From Rhodoblastus sp963703385 (GTDB lineage: Bacteria; Pseudomonadota; Alphaproteobacteria; Rhizobiales; Beijerinckiaceae), in assembly GCA_963703385.1 (NCBI GenBank), contig OY969816.1, positions 558,001-622,000 on the forward strand: a stretch of DNA of 64,000 bases, given 5' to 3'. The position numbers and the translations under genes are program-made. Every line of letters starts with the position of its first letter. Position 1 is the first letter of the stretch. Positions 34,293 through 43,619 of the stretch are shown one piece after another. A model generated the notes under the pieces. That model was given only the letters and a program-made list of their open reading frames with translations, was not told where the DNA came from and searched no databases.

Positions 34293-35483
34293 ATGTCGAT
34301 CACACTCGTTCTGCATGAAGCCACCAGGACCGGCGCGCCGCGCGTCGGCGGCCTGATCGCCAAGGAGTTGGCGAAAAACGGCGAGGTCCATGCCGTCTGC
34401 CTCAAGGAGGGCCCTCTTGCGCCCTGGCTCGCCGATTGCGTCGGCGAGGCCAATCTCACCGTCGTCAAGACCGACGAATTTTCCCATCTGGTTCCGTTCG
34501 AGACCCGGTTGCACTCGGCGCTCGAGGTGCTGAAGCGGCGCGACGACGACATCGTCTATGTCAATTCGCTGGCGGCCTCCGTCTTCGTCTTCGCCGCCAA
34601 GATGCTCGGGCGGCGCGCCATCATTCATGTCCACGAGAAAAGGTCCGAGATCGAGAGCCTGCTGCGCTGCGGCCTCGCCAAATACGAGGTCATGACGCTC
34701 GCCGACGCCGCGGTGCTGGCGGCGGACGATCTGTCGCGCGACGTTCTCGATGCGTTTGGGCGGATTCCGGCGCTTTGCGATAATTTCGGCATCGCCATCG
34801 ATATCGAGGGGGTGCGCGCGCTGGCGGCGGAAACGCCGTCGCCGGCGCATAACGCCGCCGGCAAGGTTTTGAAGAAAGGCAAACGTCTGGTCGTCGGCAT
34901 GTGCGGCCACGGCTCGCCGCGCAAGGGCTCGGACATCTTTCTGGCGACGGCGGAAGCGGCGCCGCAATGCGATTTCCTGTGGGTCGGCGGCTGGGCGCCC
35001 GACGACGCCCCCGAAAACACCGCCTACAAGGATTTCGTGGTCAAGAATCTGCCCAATCTTTATGTGGCCGGCGGGGTCGACAACCCCTTCGCCCATATCG
35101 ACCGGATGGATCTGTTCTTCCTGTCGTCGCGCGAGGACCCCAATCCGCTGGTTCTGGCCGAGGCCATGGTCCTGGGCAAGCCGCTGCTCTGCTTCTCGAA
35201 AACCACCGCGGTGGGGGACCGGCTCGGGCGCAGCGCAATTCTGTGCCACGGCCTGCCCAATGTCGAGGACGCGGCGCGCGTGCTCAAGGCCTGCACGCCC
35301 CAGAAATTGCGCGCGAAATCCTTCCGCGGCCTGGCCGACCCCTGGATTTCAGCCTTCGACCCGAAGGAAAAAATGCCGGGAATCGTGACATTGATCGAAA
35401 AAATCCGCGCCGCGGACCAGGAGACCCAGGAGATCGTCGACGAGGACGAAGCTGAGGCCGTTAGCGGGCAGGCGGCGATGTGA
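34293..35483 (+). CDS. Glycosyltransferase family 4 (GT-B) protein
   Basis: The 396-residue protein has the GT-B plan: N-terminal LVLHEATRTGAPRVGGLIAK, VYVNSLAASVFVFAAKMLGR, the middle VVGMCGHGSPRKGSDIFLAT, and the C-terminal nucleotide-sugar site LFFLSSREDPNPLVLAEAMV (EX7E-like). It starts 6 nt after the large glycosyltransferase stop, so they are cotranscribed. The C-terminal about 25 residues are acidic (EIVDEDEAEAV). The sugar is not predictable. Confidence 0.87.
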   Translation: MSITLVLHEATRTGAPRVGGLIAKELAKNGEVHAVCLKEGPLAPWLADCVGEANLTVVKTDEFSHLVPFETRLHSALEVLKRRDDDIVYVNSLAASVFVFAAKMLGRRAIIHVHEKRSEIESLLRCGLAKYEVMTLADAAVLAADDLSRDVLDAFGRIPALCDNFGIAIDIEGVRALAAETPSPAHNAAGKVLKKGKRLVVGMCGHGSPRKGSDIFLATAEAAPQCDFLWVGGWAPDDAPENTAYKDFVVKNLPNLYVAGGVDNPFAHIDRMDLFFLSSREDPNPLVLAEAMVLGKPLLCFSKTTAVGDRLGRSAILCHGLPNVEDAARVLKACTPQKLRAKSFRGLADPWISAFDPKEKMPGIVTLIEKIRAADQETQEIVDEDEAEAVSGQAAM

Positions 35484-35715
35484 AGGTGGTTGTTCTTGGC
35501 GGGGGTCGTGCCGAAACCCAGGGCGCCTTCGCGCCAAGAGTCGCGCCGAAACTGGTCCCCGGCTCGGCAAGGAATGCAAGGTCCGCCTGTTGACCTATAC
35601 CGATTTCTCCGAACCCCTGGCCCGGATCATCACCGACCGCATCGACCCCGCTGTCCACCGCTGGAGCGAGGCGGCAGCGTGGGACGCGATGGTGGAAAGT
35701 TATTTGCAATCTTAA
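35480..35715 (+). pseudogene. Probable remnant of a third polysaccharide gene
   Basis: A GTG at 35480 overlaps the upstream stop (GTGA), the usual sign of a coupled gene, and reads VKVVVLGGGRAETQGAFAPR before stopping at about 35593. In another frame a plausible C-terminus follows (VRLLTYTDFSEPLARIITDR to AAAWDAMVESYLQS, stop near 35715). These look like the two ends of a gene that lost its middle or shifted frame. No family can be named. Confidence 0.4.
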
Positions 35716-35738
35716 TCCGTCGTGGGAGAGGGGCCTTA

Positions 35739-37112
35739 ATGTTTATCACCGCACGCCAATTGACGTTTTGGCTTTTCCTTTCCGGCTTATTGTTGTCAGG
35801 GGCGGCGCCAGCTTTCGCCGGATCGACGACGCCTCAGCACGTAATCAAGCTGACTGGTCCAGATGAAACCGTTTACTCGCATGCCGCATCGGCTTGCGAC
35901 ACAAGCCCCACGAACAATGATTTGCCCGACACGCCAGCTCGGGCTTTCCGTTGGAACGGGGGCGTTCAACTCATCGCAGGAAACGGTCTCAGCACGAATT
36001 GGCGTTTTGTCGCCGCCAAACTCCCGGCCGGAGGTCAAGGGGAGTATTCTCCCGCCGGCTTCGACCATCTTCTCCACCCCTGCGCCCCGGTGCTGAAATC
36101 GGCGGTCGATCCCAATCCGGCTCATTTTCAATATAAGCAATGGATCAAAGCCACCTACGAGGTCGAGGGCAAGAATGGCGGCATGCCGACCATTTACGCC
36201 TTCGTTCATAACGAATATCACGGCTCGGAAATCAAGGGCATGTGCCCTTCCAACAGTTTCTTCAACTGCTGGATGGGCTCGACGACGGAATTTGTGTCGA
36301 ACGATGGCGGTGCGACTTACCACGCGATCAGGCCCCCGCCGTCCAATCTTGTCGCCACAATGCCTTACCCCTATCCCCTGGCCTATCCGCCGGCTGGCGC
36401 GAAACAGGACTCGGGCGCGAAATTCGGTCCTGCTGGCCCGGCGGGCGGCACGAACATATTCCGAAATCCGAAGGATAATTATTACTATCAATTTCTTGAT
36501 TCTATGACGGCCTATCGCGACTTTCCGCCCGGCTTCATCCTGATGCGCACAAATAATTTGGCCGATCCGGCCTCCTGGCGCGCCTATAATGGAACGGATA
36601 GTGCGGGCAAGCCGCAATTCACAGGGCAATTCATCGATCCTTATCGCGTCTCCAAACCGCCCACGACGCCCATTTTTACCCCCGTTGTGACGGGGTTGAA
36701 CCCTGGAAGCGTGACCTGGAACAGTACGTTGCAGACCTTCATGATGATCGGGGGACATGGCCATCCCAATCCTCACTATCCTGATGGGCCCGCAAATCCC
36801 GGTAATTGGCTGGGGGTGTATTACACCTTTTCCCCGGACCTCATTCATTGGTCTTCCAGGCAGTTACTGAATGGTTGGATCGCGCCATCGAACGCAAGCT
36901 GGGTCTGCGGTGATCCCAATCCGTTCGCTTATCCTTCGGCGATCGATCCGACCAGCCCGTCCCTGAATTTCGATGTGACCGGATCGACCTTTTATGTCTA
37001 TTTCACCCGCTTTGAGCTGGGCGCGCATAATTGTGCTCGTAATTTCAAGATACGCGATCTTGAACGTCGGCCGGTCGAGATTAGCTTCGCGCAAACGGGG
37101 TCGTCACCATAG
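35739..37112 (+). CDS. Secreted protein, beta-propeller glycosidase-like
   Basis: The 457-residue protein has a clear signal peptide (MFITARQLTFWLFLSGLLLS, cleavage near AFA-GS) and GGGAGAGG upstream of ATG 35739. The mature part has repeated beta features such as FVSNDGGATYHAIRPP, NIFRNPKDNYYYQFLDSMTA and GVYYTFSPDLIHWSSRQLLN. The last resembles blades of GH43-type or sialidase-like propellers (SxDLxHW). I cannot see a complete catalytic triad, so the activity is open. Its place suggests processing of the local polysaccharide. Confidence 0.7.
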   Translation: MFITARQLTFWLFLSGLLLSGAAPAFAGSTTPQHVIKLTGPDETVYSHAASACDTSPTNNDLPDTPARAFRWNGGVQLIAGNGLSTNWRFVAAKLPAGGQGEYSPAGFDHLLHPCAPVLKSAVDPNPAHFQYKQWIKATYEVEGKNGGMPTIYAFVHNEYHGSEIKGMCPSNSFFNCWMGSTTEFVSNDGGATYHAIRPPPSNLVATMPYPYPLAYPPAGAKQDSGAKFGPAGPAGGTNIFRNPKDNYYYQFLDSMTAYRDFPPGFILMRTNNLADPASWRAYNGTDSAGKPQFTGQFIDPYRVSKPPTTPIFTPVVTGLNPGSVTWNSTLQTFMMIGGHGHPNPHYPDGPANPGNWLGVYYTFSPDLIHWSSRQLLNGWIAPSNASWVCGDPNPFAYPSAIDPTSPSLNFDVTGSTFYVYFTRFELGAHNCARNFKIRDLERRPVEISFAQTGSSP

Positions 37113-37509
37113 GTGCTTGGGAGGGACCCCCAAGCAGACCCGATCGCCACGTAGTTTGACGCCGACGAAACGGGGCTTGAATTACCACCCGTAAGCTGCC
37201 CAATTTGGGCGGTGCGTCCACATTGGCTCAAGCGAGTGAGATACGGCTTTCGTGGGGTGAAGCGAACCGTCACTCCGTCGGTAACGGCAGGCGAGACCGG
37301 TTGCCTTCCGGCCTTTAAGTCGGCGCACGAAGCGTTGATCGAATTTGCCGCAGAAAGCATGAAACTCGCCGCCAATGCATTAAGTGCCTGCACCGCGAAA
37401 TGCTCTCAGACGATTTGAAAAAGATATTGCTTTCCGCTGCGGGCGCCGACTAAACTCCCGACGCGCATATGCATGATGTTTTCCGAATGGCGCTACGGTT
37501 GAGGGCATA
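37113..37509. other. Intergenic region, no convincing gene
   Basis: About 400 bp with short open frames on both strands (for example 37212-37418 plus and 36998-37393 minus), none with a recognisable domain or a good ribosome site. Composition is less GC-rich than the core regions. It may hold decayed coding sequence. Confidence 0.4.
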
Positions 37510-39403
37510 ATGGGTTCAGGTGGCGTGGTTTCGCAGGGGAAGCCTTCCGATCGATTTAATTACTTTCGAATTATATCGTTTCACGGCCAGCAAATAATGG
37601 CCAGAAGCAAGGATGGCGTCGTCGTGGGCGTATCGCCGGATCATGGCTCTTCACCGGATTTTGCGCCATTATATGGCTTCGTATGCGAGAACGACGATGG
37701 TTGGATGCTCCTGGTCTCCGAATCCTTGGTGCAGGAGCTCAAAATTCCACCAGAGCGATTTCGAAACGGAATGGTCAGGCTTCGGTTGTGCCGGTTGGGC
37801 GAAGATGGCTTTGCCCTCCAATCACCTGAACTCGGGCCACTACCTCTGCGCGCATCCACCTGGCGACGGGGCGGTAGCGGCGCCTGTCGAGATCAACCGA
37901 GCCAAGGTTCGGGAATGGGAGACATTTCGACTCGACCCCTTCAATAATAACGAAGTGCCCGCTGGGCACGGCGCGATCGCTGAGGCCCGGGCGACGATCG
38001 GCCCCCCGCCATTGTCCGTCGCCGCGATCGTCGCGGCGCTCCATGATCCGAATAGCAGCGTCGCTCAAATCGTTTCTTCACAGGCTCCAACTGTGTTCGC
38101 GCTTGAGGAACTAGATCGCCTGAGTAGTTCGATTGTGAATTCCGCACCGGACCTCGAACGCTTGGCTGCACTGTTTCCGGACGATCCCTGGGCGAATATC
38201 GCTTTGCCTCGGCTTTCAACCTGGCTGACCCAACGCGCGACGGGGAAACGCCATTCCACGCCGGTCGATCGTTTGACGGCCGCATCCGATGCGGTCGCCG
38301 ACCGTCGGGGTACACGCGGACCTTTAACGATTCCTTTCATGCTGAATTTTCTGTTGCGGCGGAAGGTGGAACCGCAAAAGGATGTTTGCATCGTAACAAC
38401 AATAAGAAATGAAGGGATTTACCTTCTCGAATGGATCGCGTGGCATCGGACCATAGGAATCGAGCATTTTTTTGTTTACAGCAATAATAATACCGATGGT
38501 TCCGACGAACTGCTGATGGCGCTGGCAAACGCCGGCGTCATCACTTGGCTTGAAAACAGCGATCACGTCAGCGCCGTTCCGCAACACAAGGCCTATGGCC
38601 ACGCGCTTTCCGTCTTGCCCGACATATTGGACTACCGGTGGGCCGCGATCATCGACGCCGATGAGTTCATCATGTTGAACTTCGATAAATACGAAAAATT
38701 TTCTGACTTTCTAGAGTGGCAGGAAGAGGCACCTGTTGATGCAATTGCCTTGAACTGGATTTTTTTCGGCGCGAACGGCCGGAAGGCCTGGACGAATGAC
38801 TTGACCACGCGGCGCTTCACATCAAGGGAGCCACGCGTGTCGCGGCAGATTAAGTCGGTTTCCAAGGTGAACAAATTTGTATCTTCACATTGCCATTTTC
38901 CGTTTTCGTTTCGCGATGAGGCCTTCACGTTTGTCAACGATGTGCGCCAGCCCTATCAACATGAGGCGGCGAACCCGTGCGCTGGCCTGGTGCCAAGTGC
39001 ACAAAATGCATGGGTTAACCATTATTATTCAAGATCCTCTGAAGAATTCATTTGGAAAAAAGCGAGGGGCTATGGCGATCGGCGCAATGATTACAGTCAA
39101 TTGTTCTCGGAGGAGGGGCCGGCGGTAATGGGGCAGGTGGTGGATGGTTTCAGGTATGCTCAACAATTCATTCGCCAGGAAAACTACATCAAGGACACAC
39201 GTGCCGCGCAGCGCACGCCGATTGTTGAAAGGGAAATCGCCCATTTGCTCAGCGATCCGCGCATCAATGCGGCGCATGCGGCAGTGATCGAACGGACTCT
39301 TGCCGGCATGACCCGCGCCGTCGAAGCCTTCGCTGCCCTTTCCTCGGATGTCATTCCTGTCGACATCAAGCAATTCTGGCTCAATGCTGTTGGAACTCGT
39401 TAG
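37510..39403 (+). pseudogene. GT2-like glycosyltransferase (Glyco_tranf_2_4 type) with N-terminal trefoil-like module; frameshifted
   Basis: The first frame (from ATG 37510) codes a sensible N-terminus: YFRIISFHGQQIMARSKDGV, DFAPLYGFVCENDDGWMLLV, RLRLCRLGEDGFALQS. The continuation LNSGHYLCAHPPGDGAVAAP then EWETFRLDPF lies one frame over. One extra base near 37825 (CACCTG for CACTG) explains the break. The catalytic part has KDVCIVTTIRNEGIYLLEWI, WHRTIGIEHFFVYSNNNTDG, AAIIDADEFIMLNF (DxD) and KFVSSHCHFPFS. The N-terminal repeats look like a fascin/beta-trefoil sugar-binding fold. The gene is either broken or the extra base is an assembly error. Confidence 0.75.
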
Positions 39404-39410
39404 AGAACTA

Positions 39411-40461
39411 GAGCGGGCTCCGAACGATTTGAATCGCTTTGGGATTCCCAAATCGGCTGAAATCTAATTCATGATTCTCGCCGCGGAAGGAGGCGGCGAG
39501 AATGGCGCTTTCCGACGATCTTCGCAAACGCGTGGTTGAGGCAGTGGTTGTCGACGGGCTGTCGCGCAATGCGGCGGCGAAACTGTTCAAGATCGGCATC
39601 GCCAGCGCCGTGCGCTGGGTCAAGCAATTCGAGACGACGGGAGAGGTCTCGCCCAGGCCTGTGGGCGGCGATCGCCGCTCGGGGCGCATCGAAGCCCATC
39701 ACGACTACCTCATGGGGCTGATCCGACGCACGCCGGACATCACTCTCCTCGAAATCCAGGAGCGGCTGGTCAAGAATTGCGGCGAGCATTTTTCGAGTTC
39801 AGTGTTGTCGCGCTTCTTCGCTCGGCACGGCGTCACATTTAAAAAAAGAGCGCGCACGCCGCCGAGCAGCAACGCCCGGACGTGATGAAACGCCGGCTGG
39901 AATGGTTCGAGGGACAGCCTGATCTCGACCCTTCGAAGCTCATTTTCATCGACGAGACCGGCGCCTCGACAAATCTGGCGCGCAAAGGCGGACGCTGTCG
40001 GCGCGGGCGACGGCTGCGCGCCGCCGTGCCGCACGGCCATTACAAGACAGTCACGTTGGTCGCCGGCGTCAGCCTTCGCGGCCTCGTGGCGCCGAAGGTC
40101 TTCGATCGCCCGATCAACGCCGCCCTCTTCGAAGAATGGGTGGAAAACTGCCTCGGCCCCACGCTCTCGCAAGGCGACATCGTCGTCATGGACAATCTGC
40201 CCGCCCACAAGGGACCGCGGGTCGAAGAGTTGATCAAAGCCGCCGGCGCCGAGTTGCGCTATCTGCCGCCCTACAGCCCCGACATGAACCCGATCGAGAA
40301 AGCCTTTTCCAAGCTCAAGGCGCATCTGCGAAAAATCGCCGAGCGAACCGTCGGCGGATTGATGCGCGCACTCGAAACTTGCGCCGAAATCTTCAAGCCC
40401 ACAGAATGCAAAAATTATTTCGCAGCCTGCGGATATGATCCAGTGTGATCGGAGGCCGCTC
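39411..40461 (+). mobile_element. IS630-family insertion sequence, copy 2 (1051 bp)
   Basis: Flanked by TA at 39409-39410 and 40462-40463, with the same ends and length as 4029-5079 but in opposite orientation. It inserted three codons before the stop of the minus-strand GT32 gene, at the point where that gene met the converging glycosyltransferase gene. Confidence 0.95.
39502..40448 (+). CDS. IS630-family transposase, two overlapping frames joined by -1 frameshift
   Basis: The first frame is 39502-39885 (helix-turn-helix part) and the second is 39882-40448 (DDE domain, with IFIDETGAS, VVMDNLPAHKG and PDMNPIEKAF). The frames overlap as ATGA. Seven A at 39841-39847 form an A-AAA-AAA-G slippery heptamer in the zero frame; a -1 slip gives KKSAHAAEQQRPDVMKRR and a full transposase. 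The proteins are identical to those of copy 1, and there is no sign of decay. Confidence 0.93.
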
Positions 40462-41541
40462 TAGCGGGCTATCTTCATTCGAGTAATGACGCATTAAAAA
40501 ATTTTTATAAGCCAAGCGCTCGTAAAATAATTTGGACTCCAGCGCGTCAAATAATCTGCGCGGTTCAAAATCAATTAGCTCATAGATTGCTTTTGTGTAT
40601 GCGATTGGACCAGTGACTCTTAGCGTTGCACGTCTCCCAACGCCGTCACGTTCCGCGTCGTAGCCTGAAATATTTTCTAACACACGTTCGATTACGCGCG
40701 CGAGAAACGGGTGGCCGGGCGCGGCAATTATGTGCCATTGCTGGAACTCTCCACGCTCGATAAAAGCCAGTTCAGGCCATCTTCCCCATCCGCAATGCCG
40801 TTGGCCGTCAAGATTATCCCAATGTGAAAGCAGGTACTGGTCCTCGGGCAAAATGATCGAGTCTAGTGTGGCTTCAAGGCTGGCCTTGATGTCCAAATAA
40901 ACTCCGCCGTACTTATAAATACAAAGATAACGAAATAAATCGGCTCTAGCTGCACCGTAACGCGGGTTGATATGGAGAAATGAATTAAGTACATCAAAAC
41001 CATAAGAGTCATATATAAAATCATAAATGTCTTTATCGCTCCATAAGCGATGAGACCACCCTGCATTTGATGTCTTAATATTCTCCATATTTTTTCGTAA
41101 AGGAGGTGCCATAATGTAATTTGGGTGTGTTTGATGGATCAATTTCGGGATAGTAAATTTTCGTTGATGATATACGAGGGTCTTCGTATGTTCTGCATTT
41201 AGTATTTTGCCGTCTGCCGGTACGAGAGAAAATATTTCGTTACCTTTCCTCCACGGCTTCTTCGAAAAAACGCCGCCAGGCTCAGCGCAGAGATAGCCGT
41301 CATTTGAAATATTAAAGGATAGCTCCGTTGAACTTGAGTCCCTTGTCTCAATGGTGACGTCGGATGCCGCGACGTTGCCATAGAAACGCCCATCGCTGTC
41401 TTCAAAGGAGTAGTGGCCTTCATCATCGAGCGAAATATGCACGTTGGGTGCATATTCATGCCGGTTGACATGATAAAAAGTGCCGTCAATCCATCTATAT
41501 AGATAAGTGCCATAGCACGTGACGATCATGTATTTCTTCAT
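40393..41541 (-). CDS. GT32-like glycosyltransferase with N-terminal trefoil-like module; 3' end altered by IS630
   Basis: The catalytic part has IPKLIHQTHPNYIMAPPL, GWSHRLWSDKDIYDF, ARADLFRYLCIYKYGGVYLD (DxD region, continuing DIKAS) and GHPFLARVIERVL, as in Gly_transf_sug/OCH1 enzymes. The first about 125 residues (MIVTCYGTYLYRWIDGTFYH to DGYLCAEPGGVFSKKPWRKG) resemble the module in the neighbouring glycosyltransferase. The original end was SNEDSPLVL-stop; IS630 replaced VL-stop with about 20 IS-coded residues. Catalytic residues are untouched, so activity may survive. The sequence is clearly AT-richer than its surroundings. Confidence 0.82.
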   Translation of the reverse strand: MKKYMIVTCYGTYLYRWIDGTFYHVNRHEYAPNVHISLDDEGHYSFEDSDGRFYGNVAASDVTIETRDSSSTELSFNISNDGYLCAEPGGVFSKKPWRKGNEIFSLVPADGKILNAEHTKTLVYHQRKFTIPKLIHQTHPNYIMAPPLRKNMENIKTSNAGWSHRLWSDKDIYDFIYDSYGFDVLNSFLHINPRYGAARADLFRYLCIYKYGGVYLDIKASLEATLDSIILPEDQYLLSHWDNLDGQRHCGWGRWPELAFIERGEFQQWHIIAAPGHPFLARVIERVLENISGYDAERDGVGRRATLRVTGPIAYTKAIYELIDFEPRRLFDALESKLFYERLAYKNFLMRHYSNEDSPLERPPITLDHIRRLRNNFCILWA

Positions 41542-41614
41542 CTGCCACCTTCAGCACCACAAAATATTTCAAGTGAGCGCCAAGTGGCCCATCTTTTTGT
41601 GAAAAATGAAAGGC

Positions 41615-42220
41615 TTAATCGTGTCCAAACATTAGAAAAACGGTATTATACCAAATTTTATGCTTGTTTCGTGGATAATAGACGAAAATCACGGCACCAC
41701 GCGCATTAAACGGAGGGGCCTGGATTCGCAACGGGCGGAAGCCCCCTAATTCAATTTCGTGGTTGTTTGCGTCACTGAGGGGTACGCTATTCGTTATCAG
41801 ACTAAATTTGTAAATGCGCGATATATGAGTTATGTAAGCTGTAATCATGTCGTTGGGTAAATGCTGTAGAACTTCCTTGGCGATTAACAAATCTCCGCCG
41901 GGAAGAGAATTGGGGTTTTCAAGGGTCCTGAAGGATATGTTCGGTGCAGCAAAGTTACTATTATTGGCAGCGACAAGTTCTGGAACAACGTCGACACCGG
42001 TATATGTGACGTTTGACCAGTTGATGAATCGCGAAAATTGCCAATCGCCGCAACCTAAATCCGTGACGCTTTTGATGTTGTTCTCGAAAATGAAACGTTC
42101 AAGGAATGCTCGATATTCAATTGTGCTGCTGGGTGAAGAGCCTGGACCCGAGCCGCCGTTCCAGGAATCATTTTTGTAAATACTTTGAAATCTATCACGG
42201 AGCACGTTAAGCTCTTGCAT
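41615..42220 (-). CDS. SAM-dependent methyltransferase (class I)
   Basis: The 201-residue protein has the SAM-binding motif I VTDLGCGDWQFSRFINW, motif II TYTGVDVVPELVAANN and LIAKEVLQHLPNDMI. The family often methylates sugars or lipids. ATG 42220 follows AAGGAAAG. It lies upstream of the GT32-like gene on the same strand (74 nt apart), so both are probably cotranscribed and it may methylate the glycan. It shares the AT-rich composition of that gene, suggesting joint transfer. Confidence 0.83.
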   Translation of the reverse strand: MQELNVLRDRFQSIYKNDSWNGGSGPGSSPSSTIEYRAFLERFIFENNIKSVTDLGCGDWQFSRFINWSNVTYTGVDVVPELVAANNSNFAAPNISFRTLENPNSLPGGDLLIAKEVLQHLPNDMITAYITHISRIYKFSLITNSVPLSDANNHEIELGGFRPLRIQAPPFNARGAVIFVYYPRNKHKIWYNTVFLMFGHD

Positions 42221-42402
42221 CGTAGGGCTTTCCTTGTTGGTGTTTGCGGCGATCGAGCTAACGCCCGCAGCGTGGGCGAGACAATGGATGCTTGTCAGTC
42301 TTGCATGGGCATTCGTTTCTTTGGGCTCACTAAAACATTCGGTGAGGCTTCTCTGCACTGCGGCAAGGGGAGCATCCGGCTTCGATGCTGTCCGGCCCCG
42401 TC

Positions 42403-43513
42403 TCACCCGCTTCGATAAGTCTCGTCATACGAATAACCGAACGCTTCCATTTCGGTGGCGCAGGTGCTTTTGAAGGTGGCGATCTGCTCTTCGGTCCAGC
42501 CGGTCGAACTCGAGTGAATAGACTTTTTCTGGACTGTCGGCCGACGCCGCCTGGGGGCGCGTTTGGCTCATCGTACGGGCGACGGCGTCGATCGAGCGTT
42601 TGGGCAGGTTCAGGAAGAAGCCCAGTTTTTCGGCCACTGTCATGGGTTGGCGGGCGATGTCGATCTGGTCGATCTCGATATAATCGAGGTCGGTGTCGCG
42701 CAGATCGCGCCAGCCGTTCATGGTGCTGACCCAATCCTGGCAATGAAAAACGAAAGGCGCTTTCGGAAACTTTTTAATTCGTGAAACGATATTCTCTATG
42801 CCGCGACGCTTGGCGAAAATGAACTTGCTCCCCGGCCAAAGCTCCTGAAGATAGGGCGCCGCGGCATACATATGGGTTCCTGGCGTCTTGTCGAACCACG
42901 GCCCGTCGGGCTGGACTGCCTCCTGAATCGCTTTCAGCGCCGACGCCATGCCGCGCTTCACCGTTTCCTTGTCGACATGGGACAGCAACTGGCTTTCGGC
43001 GTGAATGTCATAGGCCGCGAAATGGGCGTCGATCGCCCGGTTCAAGAACGGCGTCAAACTCAGCAAGTGTCCCTCGTTGAAGCCGACGTAACCGGCCGCG
43101 CGCAGCGCAGCGGCCAGGATCGAGGTTCCGGAGCGCGGCGAGCCGACGATAAAAACTGGAAAAGCCGCCTTGCCGAAATCGCCATCGTCCGGCGCTGCGG
43201 GCGCTTTCGCGCCCGCTGGCAGGGCTTGCATACCAATTTTCAGCGGACTGTTCTGCTTGCCAGCCAGGCACCTGAAATTGTCGCTGCTGATAGAAAAGGG
43301 CTGGTCCAGGGCGACGCGGAAGCCATAGTTGCCGTCGCCCTTGCCACCCGCCAAAAGGTCTGGCCGAAAAAGATCGGCGACAGTCCGCGCGACGACGACG
43401 CCGTCGATTTCGATACAGATTTCCTGGCGCACGTCCGGCGCGCCCGGATCCCTGACCCAACCAGAAATTTCCTCGGGAAGAATGCTGTCAACAAAACCTT
43501 CGAGCCCACTCAA
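42403..43513 (-). pseudogene. Sulfotransferase with N-terminal GW-type module; frameshift near the end
   Basis: Residues 1-75 form a beta module (GFVDSILPEEISGWVRDPGA) like the two in the 30975 glycosyltransferase. The sulfotransferase domain follows: FPVFIVGSPRSGTSILAAAL (PAPS 5'-phosphate loop near 122-133), GPWFDKTPGTHMYAA and PGSKFIFAKRRGIENIVSRI. In the main frame the last 35 residues are implausible. One base fewer in the T5 run at 42524-42528 gives EKSIHSSSTGWTEEQIATFK and ends GYSYDETYRSG at 42403, a normal sulfotransferase end. Start is TTG 43513 with GGAG upstream. It may sulfate a surface glycan. Confidence 0.8.
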
Positions 43514-43619
43514 CGGGACGCTCCGTCATTCCGGCAAACACGAGACATATCTTGTCGCTCATTTGGTGTGATTGAGATACGCGCAATTATAAGACAAATC
43601 CTATTTCGTGGGGGCAGAT

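Noticed and set aside
31857..35249. Very long open frame (1130 codons) on the minus strand opposite two glycosyltransferase genes
   Set aside because: It has no domain and a composition rich in His, Arg, Gln and Asp typical of antisense shadows in GC-rich DNA; the plus-strand genes carry clear motifs.
37613..37825. N-terminal extension of the GT2-like glycosyltransferase in its catalytic frame
   Set aside because: This stretch (MASSWAYRRIMALHRILRHY) is implausible as protein; the other frame encodes a sensible module, so a frameshift is the better explanation.
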